Shown here one piece after another: positions 1 to 9,399 of a DNA stretch of 64,000 bases. Source of the stretch: Cinclus cinclus (lineage: Eukaryota; Chordata; Aves; Passeriformes; Cinclidae); contig NC_085047.1 in NCBI RefSeq assembly GCF_963662255.1, forward strand, positions 111,411,872-111,475,871, given 5' to 3'. Below the pieces are notes generated by a model, which made no database searches, was not told where the DNA came from, and worked only from the letters and a program-made list of their open reading frames with translations. The translations under genes were made by a program, and so were the position numbers. Every line of letters starts with the position of its first letter. Positions within the stretch are counted from its first letter, which is position 1.

Positions 1-429
1 ACCCCACCCCCTTACCAACTACCGACCAATGGTGTGAGGCCGGCGAGGGAGGCGGGCGGCAAAGGCCAACCAAACCGGAGCGCAGTGGCGGCGGAGCGCA
101 ATGACTGACGTAAGTCAACAAAGGTCACGTGGGGCGCGGCGCCGCCGCCGATTGGCTGCGCGAACGCGGGCGGGCGGGGCCGGACGGGGGGGTCGCGGTG
201 GCGGCGCGCGGGGTCCGCGGTGTGACACAATTACAACAACTTTGGGCAGCGGCTCCGGGGAAGTTTGTACGGGCGGCAAAACACAGCCCGAGCCGCGGGG
301 CGGACCGGGAGGGTCCCCCCGGCTCCCCGACACTCCGGCTCCCCGCGCCGCTGCCGGCGAGCGGCGATGTAAACACCGCTCCGCCGCCATCCGCAGCCGC
401 CGCCTCCTCCTCCCCCGAGCCTCCAGCGC

Positions 430-550
430 TGGGGCTCCCTCCCCCCTCCTTCCCTCCCTCCCTCCTCCTCCAAGCAGCGGGGCTTCCCCCCGCCTCCCTC
501 CCTCCCTCTCCCCTCCCCTCCCTCCCTCCCTCCCTCCCCCTCCCTGCCGG
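430..550 (+). repeat. Pyrimidine-rich (CCCT)n tract
   Basis: The + strand is almost entirely C and T, built from CCTCC and CCCTC units, with long clean runs at about 447-475 and 493-545. It lies in the promoter or 5' leader. The other strand is correspondingly G-rich. Such tracts are variable in length and can form triplex or four-stranded structures. Confidence 0.85.
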
Positions 551-573
551 CTGTTGTTGTTGTAATAAAAGTT

Positions 574-590
574 GTGGTGTGTGTGTGTGT
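574..590 (+). repeat. (GT)n microsatellite
   Basis: A short GT-repeat run in the KDM6A 5' leader or promoter, following TAATAAAAG. Confidence 0.8.
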
Positions 591-680
591 CGGGCACCCC
601 GCCCCGCCCGGCGCTGGGGGGTGTTGGGGGCGCGCAGGGAGGGGGGGGTGCGATCCGCGAGTTAATTACGCTGCGTTTCC

Positions 681-838
681 ATGAAATCGTGCGGAGTGTC
701 GCTCGCCGCCGCCGCCTCTGCTGCTCCTTTCGGTGATGAGGAAAAGAAAATGGCGGCGGGGAAAGCGAGCGGCCAGAGCGAGGAGGACTTCGCCAGCTTG
801 ACAGCCCAGGAGAGAGAAGCCCTATCCGGCCTCGACAG
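681..838 (+). CDS. KDM6A: KDM6A exon 1 (coding part), residues 1-52
   Basis: This is the N-terminus of lysine demethylase 6A (UTX), a nuclear 2-oxoglutarate/Fe(II) dioxygenase that removes H3K27me2/3 and belongs to the KMT2C/D (COMPASS-like) complexes. The peptide starts [13 protein letters not shown] and includes [15 protein letters not shown], closely matching known vertebrate KDM6A. The exon ends after the AG of a split serine codon (phase 2) at a GTACCC donor. The region is low in complexity: an alanine-rich stretch, then an acidic Ser/Glu segment up to residue 52. ATG 681 is chosen because it matches the family start. Its context is poor (T at -3, A at +4), whereas the in-frame ATG at 750 (Met24) has A at -3 and G at +4. 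Confidence 0.95.
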
Positions 839-1042
839 GTACCCGCTCCCCCCTGCGCCCCGGCCGCCTCCGTGTCCCGGCTCGGCCCGCGCTACCTCGG
901 TGTCCCCCCGCTCCCCTGCCCGCGGCTCCCTGTGCGCCGCCGCTCCCGGGCCGCGCTCTGCCCTCGCCCGCCCGCCGCGCTGACTCTCGCTAACGCCGGT
1001 GCCTCTCTCTCCCCTCCCTCTCGCCCGCTCCCCTCCTCGCAG
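839..1042 (+). other. KDM6A: KDM6A intron 1 (204 bp)
   Basis: A very short GC-rich intron. The donor is GTACCC after CTCGACAG and the acceptor is CCTCCTCGCAG before CCGGCTC, with a C/T-rich tract before the AG. The branch point cannot be fixed by eye. No other feature was seen. Confidence 0.93.
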
Positions 1043-1106
1043 CCGGCTCTTCGGATTTCTGAGGCTTCATGAAGATGGCGCCAGAACGAAGGCCTTGCTG
1101 TTAAAG
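1043..1106 (+). CDS. KDM6A: KDM6A exon 2, residues 53-74
   Basis: A 64-nt exon completing the split Ser53 codon and reading SRLFGFLRLHEDGARTKALL then LK, ending in phase 0 before a consensus GTAAGC donor. In mammalian KDM6A the same stretch is nearly identical; the LLLK here corresponds to LLGK in human. This segment leads into the helical TPR array. The AAGATGGCGCC at 1072-1082 resembles a YY1 site inside coding sequence. The match in residues, phase and splice sites makes the call secure. Confidence 0.95.
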
Positions 1107-1790
1107 GTAAGCGCGAGGGTGGATGTGGAGCGGGGATGGGGGGGAGGGGGGGGAAACGGGGGATGGGGAGCGAGGCGGCCCCGCCGCCCCTTCCTCGGGA
1201 CCCCCGGGCCCGCACGGTGAGTGTGTGCAGGGGGTGTGCGGGGGGCACCGCCACCTCCGCGGGGTCTCCGCGCGTTGCTGCCGCCTTTGCCCCTTTCCTT
1301 TTTAACCACCCGCCCCCCGCCCGCCATTCTCCCCGAGCGGGACGAGGGGAGCGTGGCCCTGCGGGTGCCCCTCCAGCCCTGGGACGGGAAAGTGGCGGAA
1401 CCCCGGGCCGGGAGCGGACGGGCCGGGGGAGGGGGTGCGGGGGCGGATGGGGGGAGGAGGAGGACGAGGAGGCGGCAGCGGGGGGAGAGCGAGCGAGTGA
1501 GGGAGGGAGGGCGCGCTCGGCGCTGCTGACGTTGCCGCTCCCCGGACCCTCCCTCGTGATTTTCGCCCCCAGCCGCCGGGAGCGGAGCCGGGGCCGGAGC
1601 CCGCAGGGAGCGCGGGGTCCGGGCCGGGGCGGGCGCGGCGCTGAGCGGTTCCCGGAGCCCGTCAGAGTGACTTGTTTACTCTGCGGGCCCCGCTGCCTCC
1701 ATCCAGCGTGCCCGGTCCTCACCGAGCCCCGCGTCCCGCCTGCCGTCCCGGCTTGACAGGGAGCGGGGCGTCCCGCGGGCTCCTGCTGCC
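1107..1790 (+). other. KDM6A: Intron 2, GC-rich first part with G-runs
   Basis: This is the 3' part of the CpG island. G-run clusters capable of four-stranded folding on the + strand lie at about 1131-1168 and 1400-1460. Long open frames exist on both strands but have no recognisable protein and reflect the lack of AT-rich stop codons. Confidence 0.7.
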
Positions 1791-4769
1791 CGGCCTAGTG
1801 TCCGGACAGAGGTGTTTGTCTCTGTGGAAAGTTGTTGGCCCTGTCATTTAGTTAAGTAATGGCTGCTCCTGTCGGCCCAAGATGGCCGGACAGGGAGGAG
1901 AAAGAGAAGGGGGGGGAGGTAAACACGAAACAAACACCGGGAGCGAATATGAGGAGCGTGAAGCCCTCGGTGAAGGCTGAGGGAAACTCTCCTGCACATC
2001 CCAAGTTCTTTCTGGGCGCTTTCCTGCTGCTTTGGAGCGCCGGTGCTCTCCTTATCAACCTGTAGCACGTTCTGCTACCCATCCGTGAGCTGCTGACAAA
2101 GGCTGTGCGGGCCGAGTGTCTGCCAGCTGTGCTTTAAAACACCAAGAGCCGGCGAAACATTCGGGTAGCAGAATAAGTGGAACTGTTTTTAAAATGCTTC
2201 ACGGCTGAAGCAAAGGGGACCGTGCTGCTCTGGTTCCTGCTTCCTGGCTTGTTCCTGTCAGTAGTCTGGCGTTTGACACTGCTCATCCTATTGTTGTGCC
2301 CGAGCTGTACCGTGGAGAGTTTTTTTTCTGCTGCTGGTTTTGGTTGATCTGAAGATTTGACTCTAAAGCGTGTTGAATTGGACAGCCTAGGCCCGTGCTT
2401 GTGTTTGGGTGTTTATTTCTGGCAGGATTGGAAAAGCTCAATGTCAGGACGTGGGGGGAGGGGGTAGAGATGGAAGGAAAAGCAAGTACACTTTCCTTTG
2501 TGCTTATATTAAAAAAAAAATCTCGCGGTTTCCTTTCGATTTTCAGAGTTATTTATAAGAGCACTTCTTCCCATTAATCAAAAAGGTAGGGGAGTGACAT
2601 GTCAAAGCAGTTAAATAATGAACGTTAACTGTTGGTAGACCAGAACTCGTGTCTGCTCTGTGAATGCTGCTGAGGGTATCGGAAATATTAGATTGAATCC
2701 CGTATGGGATAGAGCTTAAGGGTGCCAGATAGAAAATAAAAGCTTTGCGTCTAATTAGATCATCTGTCACATAAAATCCGTGGTGTAAGTTTTATTTTGT
2801 GTACTGTAAAATTAAGTGGTGCAAGGAGCAATCCAGCCTATTGGTTTTGTGCCTTTCTTACCTATAATGCTTTTTTAAAATGCCAATCAATTGTCATTTT
2901 GGTACATACAATCTGAAGTTGCAGGGCATTTTGATAGTTTTGAAATACGCTTTCAGAAATACTTTTGTATGTTCTTTTACTGTATTAAGCTGCGAGTCCA
3001 TGTAGTGAATACTAAAAAATCCCCAAGCAAATCAACTATTTTGCTATTTTACCTCAGTTTTTTGCATGGTATTTTGTACGTTTATGAATTGCGCAGTAAC
3101 TCACAAAACATGATCTTTGTAAAACTTGTCTCTGAGAAAGGTAGATTATCTAAGGAAGTAGAAGGATTAAAACATTGCTGTTCGGTGCAGAGATGTTCAA
3201 GAGGAATTTCTTGGCTTGAACCAGTTTCAGTTTGGTTTGTGCTTTTTACTTTGAAGGAACATGCTTGTGTTTCTGTTACTGATAAGAAGTTGCTATTTTT
3301 AAGGTATTTTCTGCTTCATTCCTGTTCTGTGTGTGTGAAGCTTTGTGCAGTTTATGCTCTACTGAGGGCTTTAGAACAATTAATCTAGCAGACCACTTTA
3401 ATTCAATGTAGTGGTTGTTTTTATAGTAGAAACTGTGGCCGAATATATGTGCAGTTAATTAATAGGTTTTAGAGTGATAGCAACAAAATGTTTCCTTTTG
3501 TGCATGGAGCAACAACAGCTAACAAAGACCCTAGACTCCATAATTATGAAATCCTGACTGAGTAATTCAAGAATCTACAAGGCAGCATGTTACAGCGTGA
3601 GATTTATGTGCAAGGGTAGCAGGTAAGGAAAACCATTGAGTCATGTTTCAAGAAGAATCCTTCACAAAGGCAGACATTTCTCAGTGCTCCCCTCGATGGG
3701 AGAGGAGCACACCCACTATTGAACCTTTTCTAGAGGCTGCCAGGCTGTAGCAGTGAGTGCTCTGTGTGGCCTGGCAGTGCTCCCTGGTTATGGTTGAGGT
3801 GGCAAGAGCAGGGTACCTGTCTGGGGAGGTTGACTGGAGGTTTTGGGCTGTAAGTATTTGGCGAGCAGCTCCCTTCCCTGCCTGGGTATTTGTGCAGCAG
3901 GAGGAGTCTGTTCTAGGCTTAAATTTGGTGCCTGAGTGCAAGAAGGCACTCCTTATTTTTGGTGGTGTTCACTAAAGTGTGCATTGGCTTGGAGGGGATT
4001 GCAGGAGGCCTTTGCAGTGAGAGCTTTGGTTCAATGAAACCCCACCCTGACAGGGTTTAATAATAAGAAAACTGGTGTCTCTGAGGGGTGAAGGAAGCTT
4101 CATGTATAGAGCTTTAATTCAGTTTGGGTTCCATTTGCGCTCCAGGTCTGCAGTCCCCCATTTTGGGTGGTTTTGCTTTGTAGGATGTATGGGCTGTAGT
4201 ATTGTGAACTAAGCCAAGCCATGCTGCTGCGTGTAACAAATCGAAAGAGCAGATGAGACATGAGATATGTACAATTCTATGAATTATTGAAGGTATAGAC
4301 TAAGGGGTCAGGAATATTGTAATGTTGCCCCATGTATTAGATATGTGATAAGCCAAAAGAAACTTTTCCTGTGATGGTGTACATGCTGTATGTGTGACAA
4401 AGGAATGGAATTTTCTGTTGCCAAAAATTTTGTGTTTATTTTGCAGAAAAAGGAGCTTGAAAATCATAGTTTGCCGTTAGTGTGGTTTTGGGGAAGAGGG
4501 GAGGGAAATCAAGAGATCACCTTTCAAACTGGTAAATGCTGGAAATCCAGCATAGTCAGTCTTGTGTTGGAGAAAGTGCTCACTGTTATGCTTCTGTAGT
4601 TGACATGAGCATTAACATGAAGGAGGAAAAAAAACCCAAAACAAAAGCCCTGCTGGTGTCTTCCTTTCTCCCAGAAAGGCATTCTGGCAGGAGGTGAAGC
4701 TCTAAGATTACTTGTGGGGGGGTGGGCGAGGCTATCTATTGTATTGGAGGTAAATTACAAAGCATTTCC

Positions 4770-4830
4770 TTCTTTTTTTTCTTCCTTTTTTTTTTTTTTG
4801 TTTTGTTTTGTTTTGGTTTTTTTTTTTTTG
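4770..4830 (+). repeat. T-rich / (TTTTG)n simple repeat
   Basis: Poly-T runs interrupted by C and G, with TTTTG units in the second half. Confidence 0.85.
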
Positions 4831-6513
4831 ATGTTTCCAGTGTTCAGCCCAAGTTGACTTGATTGCAGTGACAAACCACCGTTTCATAAGCTGTAATTGG
4901 CATCTGTACAGATGTAGGTTGATGTAGCTGGTCCGATGTATTGGGTATAAGATGCTTGTTAATTCCTATTCATTGAGTTTAATCAGTTTGTCATATCCTG
5001 TGGACAAAATCTGAAGCATGTTTCCATTTAAAAGTATTGATGTTGAAGTCGATTTAGAGAGATGAAGTAGTTCCACACAATATGCCATGTTTTAGTCTGT
5101 GTTACCTCTATGGTTTTGCAGCCCTTTTGTTTTCCAGCTGATTTTAAAAATGGTATTTCCTTTGTGTAAAGGACACACGTGTTGACAAAATTAACAGCGT
5201 GCTTATCTGTGCTTTTGTGAAGCTTACAAAATAAGTGCACAGTGACATTATTCTTTCATTTTTCTTACAATTGTCATGTTGCTTGTTAAAAATAGTTTTA
5301 GACAGTGTGAATTAATATATATTGACTTTGTCCTTTCAGTGTTGACATTAATGTTAATTTCCTACTAACCCATAATAAAATATCTTCAGTTTTATTTATC
5401 ACAAACTGCTTGAGAAAGAATTATGCAGGAAAACATCTTAGCAGGTTAGTCTCAGGGTAGTAAAGCACCTTGTTTTTTTTTTTTAATTTGGAGATGTTTT
5501 GGCTTGATTTATTTTCATCAAAACAAAGAAATATTGCTTGAAGAAGAATTAAAAATGTTTGTAATATATAATGGCAATACTGGGAATTGAGAAACTGGAA
5601 ATTGGTACCAGGAGACATTTGTAAGGCATTCCAGGAAGTGGGCAGCCTCTCCAGTTTGGTAAATTTATATCCGAGTTGTTCCTTTATGCTTGGGTTGTTT
5701 TTTTTTTAATTAAATATATTTTGCATTTCCTATTACTGGTTTGTTATCTAGTGTGCTCTCTGTCCTGTGAAGTTGAAGTTGGATAAAATTTGGTAAATTG
5801 TGTTATGGGTGGAACTGGTTTTCTAGAATGTTTTTGAAGGAGTCACCTTTTTTCAAGTGTGTTTATTGGATAATTTTAACTGAGCCATAGATTTCTTTAA
5901 GATCAGTACATTTTGTGTGCAGTTTGGTCATTGTATTAATAGGGTGCAGCTTTCTAGGATCCAGTTAATGTGTCATGGGTGACGCATTCTATAGTTTTTG
6001 GTTGTACCATGTTTATACTTGGAAATCATAGCTATAGTGTATATAATGGTTGTATATCCTGGTACTTACTTGGTTATAGGTTTGCAGTATTTGTACTTCA
6101 TCTGATACTGAAACCAACTTTTTTTTTTTCAATAGACATTACACAGTACTGTAAGTATGCCATACTTAGCGTGTGTTGATACTTTCACAACTAATGTTTG
6201 ACACTTTTTTTTTTAATAGTTGGATTTTATTGCTCTAAACATATATCCCTGAATATTTTGGCTGTTCCTTAAGTGTAAAGTACAGTGTTGGTACTACTTT
6301 CTGAAGGCAAGAAAATTGATGAAGTCAGAAATGCAACACTTGTCGTTTTCATGCGTTATTGAAAAGAGAAGGATGGATTTCATGTCCACAAACAAAATGC
6401 TTTTGTAGAGGTGTAATTAGGATTACAGGACACTTGGTGTGTTGGCATTTGCATTTCAGCAAGTTTTATCTTACTGTCAGGAGACTGTCAATAGGGAATA
6501 TAATGTAAGATTT

Positions 6514-6534
6514 TTGTTGTTGTTGTTGTTGTTG
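6514..6534 (+). repeat. (TTG)n microsatellite
   Basis: Seven TTG units within intron 2. Confidence 0.9.
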
Positions 6535-9399
6535 AATGCATGTTAGCTTTTAAGTACTGATCTACTGAGTCTGGAGCTTGAAGTGGTCCATTCTTCTAAG
6601 TGGTTTGTGTGCATCGAGTTAAGGTAATTGATGCCCTGCTGACTTTAGTGATCAAATAGCCAAGGTGGACAGTGGTTCAGGATGAAGGAGGGAGGGAAAT
6701 ACTGCTGTATTTTAGCAGCTGAGGAATAGAGGTTCTGATAAATAATTTAACTTTAGAAAGTGTGGAGGAAAACTGTGGCAAGGGTGGAATACAACTGTTT
6801 TCATCCTATTCCAGTAATTTAACCATTGATCCTTTTGTGCATCATGCTACTCATGGCCTCTAGCTTTCAAATTTCTCTCTAGGTGAATCCAGTAAAGTAT
6901 GTGAAGAAGGAATAGACAATCTAAAGCTTTGTCTGTGCATGGTATTACTCAGGTGTGCTTTCAGCATGGCTCTCAGCCTCTTGCCAGTCTGCATGGCTGT
7001 TTGTTCACTGTAGTGGGTTGAGTGGACTTGGTAATTATAGAGGTAAAACTATCTGCAAATGTTGATACCATCTGAAGTAAGTGTTGAAAGCATTTTCTAA
7101 AAGGCATGCCATATGTTTGTTATACCATTTTAGAAAAGAGTACATGTTTCATGCTTGGATAGCTTGGTGCATGTAGAAACATTTGTTTTCATTACATTAG
7201 TGAGATGGTACAAAATTAAAGAGAGTCATAGAAAATGTTTGTGGCTATAAAGTGACTTTTTCCTGATTAACAGTTGTCACAAGACTTTCCAGTGCCAGAA
7301 TTATATGCCATGGCCCACTGTTATTCTTTATCCTACTGACAATTAGGCAAACTTAGGTTCTGCAGAGAAATTAAGTTCTGGTTTCCAGCCTTACAGAATC
7401 ATCACTTAAACCTAAGGTTATTCTCAGTTACTGAACAAAAGTAGTTCTTCTTGGTAGTCACCTGGTAAAATTTTTGGGTAATGGAAGGGATTTTGCTTAT
7501 TTTCAACAGTCTGAAAGAGAAGGGAATGTGTATATTTGTAGTTGGAGACTACTTTAATAGTTTAATAAAAACTAGTTACTGCTTAGAGGGCTTGGATGAG
7601 CTGCTGCAGAAATGAATTAAGGAGATGGACTGAGAGTGTGAGCACAGAACTGAACTGGGTGGCAGGTTTACTATTGGATCAGGTAATTCCAGAACCACTC
7701 CTGCTCATTCTGAATGCAGATAGGTATATGATATAACTTCAGTCGTTTAGTCCCATATCTACCTTGTATTTTACATTAAAAACTCCTTTAAGTTACTTTT
7801 TTGTTTTAACTCATTTTCTTGTTGAAGTCCTGCATGATGTTTGAGTAATTTGAGTGTTTTCACAATTAAACATTTAAGTGATGCTTATTAAACTTGATGT
7901 GTCATTATAGAGACCAGTTGACTGTTTATAGAAAATGTTAGCAATGTTAATCTTGCAGAATGCTTATTTGTAGTTAAAACCTGACAAAATTGAAATCAGT
8001 GGGTCTTGTATGGAGTCCTGCCAAAGGTTGTCAGGATTTGTATAGGTGCACCTGAGATGAAAAGCTTAGTACCTTACAGAACATTTTTGGTATGAGGAAA
8101 GAAAGGAATTGTGTTTAATATAGTTCAATCTGAGTTTGTTGGATGAGGGAAGTTAAGTAAAGCAAGAAAAAATACTTAAATATTTATTGCATGTTTCCGC
8201 TTTATGGATAGGCAGACTATAGAAATAGCTATAGTAGAGTAATTCCTCTGTGGAAAAGTTCTTTCCAAGACTGGCCTGTGTAAATAGGGGTCTGTTCAAA
8301 GCTTGTTTTCAAGATGAATTTTACTGATACTGTCACAAGTAGATTGGGCCCTCTGATACTTTGCTTGTGGCCATTATAAAGTTTGTTGAATGGTACAGTT
8401 TTAAAATGTCAAAGTTTTGCAGTGGTTCAGGTATTATTCTAGATACTGAATGTTACTTTTTGTATTGAAAGAGTCATGGGAGGGTATTTCTTACGTACTT
8501 AAAATAACATGTTAATGAACTAAACCCCCATTAAGCATATTTGGGAGTTGAAGAATATGTTTTATCAGGTACTTTCACTTCAGAGTGTGAGAGATGCAGG
8601 GATCACCATCAGAGCTGTATTGACAAATTACTTTCCTTTACGTTTCTTGGATTTGCTACATGGCATTCATGGCAGGAGCTTATTTAATTAAGATGTAGAA
8701 TTAAGACCTCATTTACAGTTTTGTAAAGGGAGTGACTAAAAGTGTATGATGAATTACAAACAGAAGACTGTATGTCTGCATATGAATTTTGTTAGTGGTA
8801 AGTTGTTAAGTTAATTGTTTGTTAAAATGACTTTAAGTCATTTAGTTTTCTCACAGTGGCATTTGAGGATTATGATTCACTTCTCAATATTGATTGGTTA
8901 TTAGTCTAAAGCAGACTGAATTGTGAATGTACTTTTCATTAAATTTCTGCTTCTGTTTTGAGAATTTAAAATTCAGAAAAAAATAAGAGTATCATTTGCA
9001 GCATTAGACAAAAGATCCAGTGCAACAGCTTTTAAAGTAGAGCTGAGAGATTTTTTTTTTTTTTTGGTCAGTATTCTGTTCCTTCCACTCTAGCTGCCAT
9101 TTTAACTGCTTATTTAAGCAGTGTTTTCCTTATCTTATGATTTGAACACTTACTTGCACAGGAGTACAGAGCAGAATAATGAATTGAAGTTAAGGTTTTA
9201 TTTTTAGGTATATTTCTTCTAGGTAACAGAATTTTAAGTACTCTCGGTTGCTTCTCATATGTTTCAGTAAAACCATCTTTGGGCCTGTGTGATGAACCAG
9301 GCTGGAGAACTGTTTCAGCTCAAAAATAACCTAGTAAAAATAGAAAACACACTAGTTTTAAATAACTACTATTGAAGATTAGTACTGAGAGGTTTTAGA

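Larger units (their letters stand above)
1..680 (+). promoter_or_regulatory. KDM6A: KDM6A CpG-island promoter and 5' leader
   Basis: This GC- and CpG-rich sequence lies directly upstream of the KDM6A start codon. Visible motifs are CCAAT at 26-30, a CRE-like TGACGTAA at 106-113, a CACGTG E-box at 126-131, an inverted CCAAT (ATTGG) at 151-155 and an Sp-type GC box at 172-180. They form one cluster within about 160 bp. No convincing TATA box is positioned for a single start; the TAATAAAA at 563-570 is a weak candidate only. The transcription start cannot be read from sequence, so the boundary between promoter and 5' UTR is unknown. The long open frames here on both strands are a by-product of high GC and are not called as genes. 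Confidence 0.75.
1..1790. other. CpG island spanning promoter, exons 1-2 and start of intron 2
   Basis: CpG dinucleotides and GC content are high from the window start to about 1790. After that the sequence changes quickly to AT-rich intron with few CpGs. The island covers both first exons and the 204-bp first intron, the usual arrangement for a broadly expressed chromatin regulator. Only the right edge is seen; the left edge lies outside the window. Confidence 0.85.
1791..9399 (+). other. KDM6A: Intron 2, unique AT-rich sequence
   Basis: No gene or clear interspersed repeat was recognised. It contains a YY1-like AAGATGGCCG at 1879-1888, a T-rich/(TTTTG)n run at 4770-4830, a (TTG)n run at 6514-6534 and a T15 run at 9051-9065. 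The longest open frame (2891-3388, + strand) begins at TTG and resembles nothing known, so it is treated as chance in T-rich sequence. Confidence 0.7.

Noticed and set aside
101..665. Open frames of 154-178 codons across the CpG island, + strand
   Set aside because: GC-rich sequence has few stop codons; the peptides are Pro/Arg/Ser low complexity from C/T tracts and overlap the promoter motifs.
892..1722. 276-codon open frame on the - strand
   Set aside because: Antisense to exon 2 and CpG-island sequence; Pro/Arg/Gly-rich with no domain, as expected from base composition.
1136..1756. 206-codon open frame on the + strand after exon 2
   Set aside because: G-rich intron start with no recognisable protein; it follows a consensus donor and reflects GC content.
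2891..3388. 165-codon open frame, + strand
   Set aside because: Starts at TTG in T-rich intron, hydrophobic low-order sequence, no family resemblance; such length is reachable by chance in T-rich sequence.
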